A stretch of DNA of 62,899 bases from assembly GCF_001904745.1 (NCBI RefSeq), contig NZ_MRCD01000048.1, positions 1 through 62,899 on the forward strand. The letters are read 5' to 3'. Of this stretch, positions 57,253 to 62,899 are shown piece by piece. This stretch comes from Calothrix sp. HK-06 (lineage in GTDB: Bacteria; Cyanobacteriota; Cyanobacteriia; Cyanobacteriales; Nostocaceae). Each line of letters begins with the position of its first letter. The first letter of the stretch is position 1. Below the pieces are notes generated by a model. The model had not been told where the DNA came from and made no database searches. It saw only the letters and a program-made list of their open reading frames with translations. The translations under genes were made by a program, and so were the position numbers.

Positions 57253-58161
57253 CTATCGAAAAAACCACAACCATAAAGGTAAGGTTATCAGTAATATCAT
57301 GGAGCCAACCGCTAAGGTAGTCACTGCAAGCTCTCTATCTAAATTAAAGGTTTCGGCGAGTACTAAAGTCGCAAAAGCTGGAGGCATTGCCATTTGTAAT
57401 ACTAAGACTTGAGCTGTTTTTCCTGTTAATCCAAAACTAGACAAGCTTATACCCAATATTAGAGGAACTATAATCATTTTTATTGTCAGGCTGATACTTG
57501 CCAATTTCAAGCTACCCCAGGAGGTGAGTTTGCTTAGTCGCATCCCTATTAGTATCAAAGAAGCAGCGATTGAAGTCCACGCGATAAAATCTAAACATGA
57601 TACTACTAGTGTTGGTAATGTAATTTGGCGTATAAGCAAACCTGCTGCAAAACTCCATAAAGCAGGGTTAATGATAATGGCTTTCGTTACATTCCAGTAG
57701 TTGTTTACATTTCCCCCATATTGTGCTGCTAATGCTACACCTAAACCATAGGCGCCTATAGTAGTACCAAGCAAATCATAAAAAAGTGCCCAGGCAAAGT
57801 ATTGTGTACCAACTAGCGATAATATAACCGGGTAGCCAAGGTATCCAGTATTACCAACCATTGAAGCTAATAGCAAACTTCCTTGAGTTGGCTTTTGTAG
57901 TGAAGACTTTTTGATACGAATAGCTAACCAACAAAGTAAGGCGCCGAAAAAAATTGCAGTAAATGCAATTGTGGGTGCAATCCAGATTTGTCCTGATAAA
58001 TCGGTTTTACGCAAAAAAGCTACAATGCTTGTGGGTACTCCTACCCAAAATAGTAGTTTACCCAAACGCATAGGAACCGTTGCAGGAAGCGTCCGTCCTA
58101 GGATAAAACCAATAAAGGCTAAACCGAGTAACTTTGCGTATAATTCAATGAGACTTGACAT
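57253..58161 (-). CDS. AEC-family transporter (auxin efflux carrier type)
   Basis: This 302-residue membrane protein has about ten hydrophobic segments in two inverted halves, as in the AEC/PIN-like permeases. Typical family parts are GFILGRTLPATV near the start, SMVGNTGYLGYPV near 110, AAQYGGNV, and MAMPPAFATLVLAETFNLD near 265. The transported substrate is unknown. The start MSSLIELYAKLLGLAF at 58161 is used because the frame further upstream lacks membrane character and crosses the repeat at 58171. It is separate from the kinase gene by 82 bases. Confidence 0.93.
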   Translation of the reverse strand: MSSLIELYAKLLGLAFIGFILGRTLPATVPMRLGKLLFWVGVPTSIVAFLRKTDLSGQIWIAPTIAFTAIFFGALLCWLAIRIKKSSLQKPTQGSLLLASMVGNTGYLGYPVILSLVGTQYFAWALFYDLLGTTIGAYGLGVALAAQYGGNVNNYWNVTKAIIINPALWSFAAGLLIRQITLPTLVVSCLDFIAWTSIAASLILIGMRLSKLTSWGSLKLASISLTIKMIIVPLILGISLSSFGLTGKTAQVLVLQMAMPPAFATLVLAETFNLDRELAVTTLAVGSMILLITLPLWLWFFR

Positions 58162-58170
58162 ATATATGCG

Positions 58171-58236
58171 AGAAACCAGGTTTCTTGCTGAGATATTGTA
58201 ATAACAATAACAATTTTGCGTAGAAACCTGGTTTCT
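58171..58236. repeat. Inverted pair of AGAAACC repeats
   Basis: AGAAACCAGGTTTCT (58171-58185) and AGAAACCTGGTTTCT (58222-58236) are reverse complements, 36 bases apart. They lie between the AEC gene start and the kinase stop. Confidence 0.85.
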
Positions 58237-58243
58237 AAATAAC

Positions 58244-59368
58244 TCAGCGTCTCGGTTTGGGTAGACGAAACCAAAACCGTGAACCACCTTCAGGACGTGG
58301 AGAGTAACCTATCTCACCACCCCAACGTTCAATAGTAATTCTACAGAAGTAAAGTCCTAACCCTATTCTTCCTGGTTTACTTCCTTGAGAGAATTTTTGA
58401 AATAAGTTTGCTACTTCATTCGGACGCACACCACTTCCCTCATCATCTACAGCAGCGAAAATAAAATCACCATCTTGCCTTAAGTTAATTACTACCGTTG
58501 ATTCTCTTGGGCTATGGCGGAATGCATTTTCTACTAAATTTGATATTACTCTCTCTAAACGTGATTTATCACCCACCACTCTCCAATCAACTGTCATATT
58601 AACATCGGCGCCTCCTTGAGTATTTAACACTAGCCTAATTCTGTTTAAAGCATAAGTAGGAGTTAAAAATTGTATAACTTCTTGAGCAATACTCAAAATA
58701 TTAGGGGTGTTTTCGATATCGACATTAAAAGACTCAAGCGATTGTACATCAGCAGAAAACGCATCTAAAACTTCTCGAATTAACATTTCTTGCTTAACTG
58801 ATTGTCTACGACCTATTTCTAAACGTTCTTTTCCTTTAATTGTTAAATTTTCAAATTCTAACAGAGCTAAACAACAATTGATACCGCTTAATTGTCCAGC
58901 AATATCATGAATAATACAATGAATTAAAATCTCTTTTTTTTGATTTTCTTTGACTAATTGTTCGTAAGTCAATTTATTTTCACGAGCTTTTTGGATGATT
59001 AATAGTTTTTCTTGATAATCTCCATCTTGTAATTCTACCAACAAAACTTTTTTATCTCCAACACAAATTGCTGAAGCTTCAAAATATTGTTCTCTACCTC
59101 TTATGTCGTATTCTGCCCATGCACCCGAATCAAGCTTGGTAGCATTTCCTTCACGCCAAAATTCTTCGGCATCTATTAAAAAGTTTTCTAAAAATGGAAA
59201 TTCTTGTTGAGGTATTAATAATACCATTCCCGATTCAAGACGACTACGACAAAATAACCTTATCCAACTGGGGATGGTTCCTATTATTTTAAATGAACCA
59301 GGTTCTATCCTCTCTAAAACCAAAATGTTTAATACAGCAAACAAATCTGCGGTAAGGGAGTTACTCAT
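58244..59368 (-). CDS. Sensor histidine kinase of the GTPase operon
   Basis: This 374-residue kinase is soluble and has an N-terminal PAS-like or unknown sensing region (1-140), then IHCIIHDIAGQLSGIN with the phosphorylated His near 153, a dimerisation coil, the N-box ISNLVENAFRHS, the G1 box VDDEGSGV and the G2 box GRIGLGLYFCRITIERWGG. No receiver domain is fused and none is adjacent. It is the last gene of the operon that includes the Ras-like GTPase, 26 bases after the 133-residue gene. Confidence 0.93.
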   Translation of the reverse strand: MSNSLTADLFAVLNILVLERIEPGSFKIIGTIPSWIRLFCRSRLESGMVLLIPQQEFPFLENFLIDAEEFWREGNATKLDSGAWAEYDIRGREQYFEASAICVGDKKVLLVELQDGDYQEKLLIIQKARENKLTYEQLVKENQKKEILIHCIIHDIAGQLSGINCCLALLEFENLTIKGKERLEIGRRQSVKQEMLIREVLDAFSADVQSLESFNVDIENTPNILSIAQEVIQFLTPTYALNRIRLVLNTQGGADVNMTVDWRVVGDKSRLERVISNLVENAFRHSPRESTVVINLRQDGDFIFAAVDDEGSGVRPNEVANLFQKFSQGSKPGRIGLGLYFCRITIERWGGEIGYSPRPEGGSRFWFRLPKPRR

Positions 59369-59394
59369 GGTGATAACATGGTGCTTTTCATAAA

Positions 59395-59796
59395 TTATTG
59401 ATTGAGAACTCGACTGATTTTTTCTTGCGATAGTGATAATTCATTTGCGTGTTGCTGAATCAGCGATAGTTGCATTTCATCGACTGTCGCATCTAAAAGT
59501 AATACCCAGTCACCTTCTTCGCTTGAAAATATATGAACATCAGCACAAATACCTTCTTCAGTTTTTAAACGAGGGAGAAATAAGCTCACATCATCCAACG
59601 GGAAAAGACCTTCTAAGAAGAAAATTTGCTGCCCAATATTTTTTCCTTTTTGTAAATTACCGACTCCGTAAGCTGCTAATTTACCTCCCCACGCTGACAA
59701 TGCACCATCTTTTTGAACTAAAAGGTAAGCAAGTGAACGATTTTCGAGTAAAAGAGCAATCAAGTAAGCTATTACGGGAGTAGGAAGTTCTAACAT
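59395..59796 (-). CDS. Small protein next to the Ras-like GTPase, possibly Roadblock- or PAS-like
   Basis: The 133-residue protein has alternating strand and helix parts: YLIALLLENRSLAYLLVQKDG, LAAYGVGNLQKGKNIGQQIF, PLDDVSLFLPRLKTEEGICA and then WVLLLDATVDEMQLSLIQ. This could be a PAS-like or a Roadblock/LC7-like alpha-beta fold. It was not identified with certainty. Its ATG directly follows the GTPase stop codon (TAAATG), with GGAGG just upstream, so the two proteins are made together. A GTPase regulator is a reasonable guess. Confidence 0.75.
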   Translation of the reverse strand: MLELPTPVIAYLIALLLENRSLAYLLVQKDGALSAWGGKLAAYGVGNLQKGKNIGQQIFFLEGLFPLDDVSLFLPRLKTEEGICADVHIFSSEEGDWVLLLDATVDEMQLSLIQQHANELSLSQEKISRVLNQ

Positions 59797-60294
59797 TTAT
59801 CCCTCCACCATTTTCTTAGTGATAGTTTGAAAAACTTCTTCTACTCCTCGACCAGTTTTAGCACTAGTTTTTACTATATTCCATCCTCTTTGCGTCAAGT
59901 CGTCAATTTCATCTATATCAATTTCCCATTCATCGTTTAAATCGAATTTATTCATAACGAGTATAAATGGGACTTTCCCAATTGTTTCTTCGACTTTAAC
60001 TTGTAGGTTAAAAGCTTTTTCTAAGGTACTATGTCGAGTTCCATCAACTACTAGCAAGTAAGCTGATGAACCACGTAAATAGGACATACGTACTTTTTGA
60101 AATTCATCTTCACCATATAAATCCCATAAAATTAAATTTAACTCTTTATCATTATAATTAACTGTTTTTTTATCAATTTTTACGCCAACGGTAGTTTGAT
60201 ATTTTTCTGAAAAAATGCTATGGACAAATCGTGCGATTAAACTTGTCTTTCCTGTTGCAAACGAACCGACCATACAAACTTTTTTTTGAAGCAT
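59797..60294 (-). CDS. Ras-like small GTPase
   Basis: This 165-residue protein is a full small GTPase: G1 GSFATGKTS (11-19), G2 Thr in YQTTVGVKID, G3 WDLYGEDEF, G4 NKFDLND and G5 TSAKTGRG. It looks more like Rab/Ras/MglA than like translation GTPases. The Gln that normally follows G3 (DxxGQ in Ras) is Glu here, which may lower GTP hydrolysis on its own. There is no lipid-modification tail. It sits between the OmpA-C protein and the 133-residue protein, with no gap to the latter. Confidence 0.92.
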   Translation of the reverse strand: MLQKKVCMVGSFATGKTSLIARFVHSIFSEKYQTTVGVKIDKKTVNYNDKELNLILWDLYGEDEFQKVRMSYLRGSSAYLLVVDGTRHSTLEKAFNLQVKVEETIGKVPFILVMNKFDLNDEWEIDIDEIDDLTQRGWNIVKTSAKTGRGVEEVFQTITKKMVEG

Positions 60295-60329
60295 ATAAAA
60301 GTAATAAACCCTGACACTACGGTTAATTA

Positions 60330-62090
60330 TTATTTCAAATTTTCTATAAATATTTTCAAGTTAATTCTGCGGGCACGTGTCATATTTTCTTGATTTCTCG
60401 ATTCATTTGAACCGACGCCAATAATTTTTATGTTCGCTTTATTTATTCCTTCGGATACTAAAAAATCTTGTATTTTCGACGCGCGCTGTTGACTCAGTTG
60501 TTTATTTTGTTCTTCACCTCCAGTTATGCTAGTATGTCCAATAATTTGAATTTTCACATCTTTACCAAAAGAATCTGCAACCTCTAATAACCTTTTTACT
60601 TCTGATGCTATTTTTGGCAACTCGCTTGTTTCTGATGGAAGTAAATCTGTTGAACCATTTTTAAATAGCAATATTCTTTGTTCTAGCTCTTTTCGATAAG
60701 TGTTAAGCTTTTCAAGGCTCGAATCAACAAGATTATTTTCTTGGTATTGAACTACTCCTGGAATAAAACGCCATGTTCTCTGGGTCTCTAATATCCATTT
60801 TCTCGGCGCCAAACCTGTTACAATTAAAGTTCCAGTTCCATCGTCAAAACTTAATGATAAACTTTTTGGAGGTTTGAGTAATTGTTGCGCGCGCTTAACA
60901 ACAAACTCTGATTCCAAAGATACAAATGGTATCCATTTACTCTTGACAACTTTCCTGTTAATATGATATCTACGCAAAATTTCATTGGGGTCAACTGCTA
61001 AAGGGTCACGCATTCCATTAATAATATACCTGCCGTTATGATGTTCAGCTTTTGTAATGGCAATTCCTGCTTGTGCTGATAAATTTTCTACTGCTGCATT
61101 CCATCTGTGCTGATCACGAATTATAAAATAACCCCAAGCACCTACAACCAAAGTTATTAAGCCAGCTAAAGCATATGCATAACTATAATTTTTCTGAGCA
61201 GGTATTTGGTAACGAGCTTCAAGACAATCTTCTAGATACGGAACAGCTTCAGAAAATGGTTCTGTTTCTCCAGTAAAGGAGTTAAGTTGACGGTCAAGTC
61301 GTAGATGAATTTTTTCGACTGAATTTTTAAAACTTAATCTTAATTCTTGAGGTGCGTTTCCTCGTATAATACCCGCTAATACAGCGAAGGGTCCTTCTTC
61401 AATCCAAATTGTTAGTTCTCCAAACTGTAAAGTTTGCAGCATCTCATCTTTTTGAACGTGAAATGAGTCTTTGACAAAATCTTGAATTGCTGTTAGCATT
61501 GCCGATACCAAATCTGGGTCTTGCATTGTTACTTGGGGTGCGACAATATGCTGCAATAATAACCCTGTTTCTTTGTGAATTAAAAAAACCTGCTCGACAC
61601 GATAAATTAAGGTTCGCAGCAATACAATTTCAGCAAACGATTTCCCTGTTTGCCTTGCTTCAAGGCGCCATTTAAAACTTTGAGGTGATAAACTGTGTTC
61701 CAGCGTTTGATTCAATGATTGAATCATCTCCGAAAGGGCACTTGAAATTGCACGACGAGTTGCAGGTGCTATAATTGGGAAAATAGTGTTAGAAAGAACA
61801 TTAAAGTCTTTTTTTATGGAAGATTCAATCGCTTGCTCAATAGTCGGAACAAATGCTTCACTTAGCTGCTTGTCTTGCATTGTTCGTAGTATTACTGCTT
61901 GCGGTAGAGCTTTACTAATATCTTCGGGCTTAACTTCGATTTCATCTATACGTTCATATATATGGTTAAGCTTATAAGTCTCAATTCCTAACAGTAAACT
62001 GCGGAGTTCCTCTAGCTCCGAAGCGCTTTTTTGATAATTTTCATGCTGATTCGGCAATTGACTCGAACCATTGGTTGAATGCTCATTCAT
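60330..62090 (-). CDS. Membrane protein with a Roadblock-like N-terminal region and a C-terminal OmpA domain
   Basis: The 586-residue protein has a soluble N-terminal half with no signal peptide; residues about 150-270 contain LLQHIVAPQVTM, MLTAIQDFVKDSF and FGELTIWIEEGP, a pattern resembling longin/Roadblock-type sensing domains. One membrane helix (about 300-322, YALAGLITLVVGAWGYFII) is followed by a BON-like part and an OmpA-C domain. In the latter, IQIIGHTSITGGEEQNKQLSQQRASKI has Ser where the diaminopimelate-binding Asp is usual, with the Arg kept. It may link a cytoplasmic GTPase to the cell wall across the inner membrane. Confidence 0.85.
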   Translation of the reverse strand: MNEHSTNGSSQLPNQHENYQKSASELEELRSLLLGIETYKLNHIYERIDEIEVKPEDISKALPQAVILRTMQDKQLSEAFVPTIEQAIESSIKKDFNVLSNTIFPIIAPATRRAISSALSEMIQSLNQTLEHSLSPQSFKWRLEARQTGKSFAEIVLLRTLIYRVEQVFLIHKETGLLLQHIVAPQVTMQDPDLVSAMLTAIQDFVKDSFHVQKDEMLQTLQFGELTIWIEEGPFAVLAGIIRGNAPQELRLSFKNSVEKIHLRLDRQLNSFTGETEPFSEAVPYLEDCLEARYQIPAQKNYSYAYALAGLITLVVGAWGYFIIRDQHRWNAAVENLSAQAGIAITKAEHHNGRYIINGMRDPLAVDPNEILRRYHINRKVVKSKWIPFVSLESEFVVKRAQQLLKPPKSLSLSFDDGTGTLIVTGLAPRKWILETQRTWRFIPGVVQYQENNLVDSSLEKLNTYRKELEQRILLFKNGSTDLLPSETSELPKIASEVKRLLEVADSFGKDVKIQIIGHTSITGGEEQNKQLSQQRASKIQDFLVSEGINKANIKIIGVGSNESRNQENMTRARRINLKIFIENLK

Positions 62091-62225
62091 TAATTCTATT
62101 CCCCCAATTATTCAAATAGATAGTGTATAAGATCATCATTCATAAGTTGCAATGAAGTTGATTTTCTCACACCAATCTAGTATTATGGGTTACTTCGACA
62201 GTAATTTTCAAATTACCGCTCAATC

Positions 62226-62831
62226 TTACTGAGAATTCAGTCGAATTGCCATTTCAGTTAATAAGTTGGCTAAAGTCGAACGGTCTGTTTTTGCCTGACG
62301 TAAATCTTGCGACTCACGCTGTAAAACTGTTAATATTTCTTCATATTTTTGTAATATGTCGTTTTGTAAATTTTTAGATTGGTTGAGTATCTGGTCGCGT
62401 AAGTCACGCTGAGTATTATTAATATTGTCGTCGAGTTGAGTCAGTTTTTTTTCTAAGGCTGTAATAATCTTCTTGTTATCCTCTACAAGTACTCGTAGTC
62501 CTTCATCACGTGTGCTTTGCTCGTTGGCAATGCGTTGCGACAATGATTCTACTTCTTGCTTAATATAATTTTCAATACTATCCAAGCGCTTTCTAGAATC
62601 TTCTCGTAAACTAGCACACTCTTTTAACAAACGTTCTTCCAAACGGTCAAGCTTCTTCTCGACTTCCCGCATTTGGTTGCCGAATAAGATATCTCGAACT
62701 TTGTCTAAACTATTGGCTTCATTGACATTTAGATTATTAAATCCGGGTTTGCTATGATTATGAACCGAGCCAAGCTGAAGTGAGTCGATAAAATTATGAT
62801 TAGTTTCACTTTCCATATCGGGTGACTGCAT
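62226..62831 (-). CDS. Coiled-coil protein, first gene of the GTPase operon
   Basis: The 201-residue protein is nearly all coiled coil after residue 45 (MREVEKKLDRLEERLLKECA, then IENYIKQEVESLSQRIA and LEKKLTQLDDNINNTQRDL, given in parts). Its N-terminal 40 residues are polar and may be disordered. No signal peptide is seen. It resembles in style the small coiled-coil proteins found in cyanobacterial motility and polarity loci, but no family was recognised. The OmpA-C gene follows 135 bases downstream on the same strand. Confidence 0.75.
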   Translation of the reverse strand: MQSPDMESETNHNFIDSLQLGSVHNHSKPGFNNLNVNEANSLDKVRDILFGNQMREVEKKLDRLEERLLKECASLREDSRKRLDSIENYIKQEVESLSQRIANEQSTRDEGLRVLVEDNKKIITALEKKLTQLDDNINNTQRDLRDQILNQSKNLQNDILQKYEEILTVLQRESQDLRQAKTDRSTLANLLTEMAIRLNSQ

Positions 62832-62899
62832 AAATAATTCCCTTGTACTGATTTACTTGCATCTAGAAGCGAAGATTTAGCTTGGCTAAAAAGATACAG

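Noticed and set aside
1-62899. CRISPR array
   Set aside because: No set of regular 24-48 bp repeats with unique spacers was found; the repeats here are irregular dispersed palindromes.

Overview
The window is cyanobacterial chromosome, most likely from a filamentous and probably heterocyst-forming member of the Nostocales. It carries genes for photosystem subunits PsaX and PsbZ, the NDH-1 subunit NdhB, a GUN4 protein, a Tab2/Atab2 protein, a plant-type S9 peptidase, a DHH-CBS-poly(A) polymerase fusion and a bacterial dynamin of the Nostoc type. The DNA is AT-rich. It is full of short dispersed palindromes of the kind seen in Nostoc, Calothrix, Rivularia and Scytonema. The octamer HIP1 (GCGATCGC) was not noticed, but the hexamer GGCGCC occurs about 87 times by hand count, far above expectation for this base composition. 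The species cannot be named from sequence alone.

Layout. Bases 1-7600: glyQ, a DUF4079 membrane protein, a ComEC-like protein, tRNA-Ser(CGA), a Uma2 nuclease-like protein, a CapA-like phosphoesterase, a DUF4864 protein and larE. Bases 7700-15100: a hybrid histidine kinase, the very small psaX gene, lipA, a response regulator, ndhB and an RRM RNA-binding protein. Bases 15100-22500: topA, a 45-residue acidic protein, aroQ, a degenerate ADP-ribosylglycohydrolase-like protein and a 7TM-HD phosphohydrolase. Bases 22500-31700: repeat clusters, a dynamin-like GTPase, a TPR protein, a membrane protein, an AraC regulator next to a ferric-reductase-like membrane protein, a 111-bp MITE-like element, uvrA and a wrecked glycosyltransferase gene. 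Bases 32300-37600: a zinc-ribbon protein divergent from a coiled-coil/winged-helix protein, an S9 peptidase, a small glycine-rich membrane protein and a GUN4 protein. Bases 37800-47700: an RND efflux pump (permease plus lipoprotein adaptor), a Tab2 protein, the DHH-CBS-poly(A) polymerase fusion, psbZ and ribH. Bases 47800-48700: tRNA-Gly(GCC) and an aspartic-protease-like gene pair.

The last third holds the two least understood loci. Bases 48871-55214 form a minus-strand operon around an Hsp70/actin-fold SrfB-like protein. Its upstream partner is interrupted by one frameshift and one in-frame TAG. Across the gap, on the other strand, lies another reading frame with in-frame stops, followed by a methyltransferase remnant. 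Bases 58244-62831 form a compact minus-strand operon: a coiled-coil protein, a single-pass OmpA-C protein, a Ras-like small GTPase, a small Roadblock/PAS-sized protein and a histidine kinase. Between these loci lie speD and an AEC-family transporter.

How the genes work together. Photosynthesis and its assembly are served by psaX, psbZ, ndhB, tab2 and GUN4. Information processing is served by glyQ, topA, uvrA, the two tRNAs, the RRM protein and the tRNA nucleotidyltransferase fusion. Cofactor and amino-acid metabolism is served by lipA, larE, ribH, aroQ and speD. The envelope and signalling are served by the RND pump, CapA-like protein, dynamin, 7TM-HD protein, two histidine kinases and the GTPase operon. 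At least four broken genes show that parts of the window are decaying. No CRISPR array, rRNA, prophage or intact transposase was seen.
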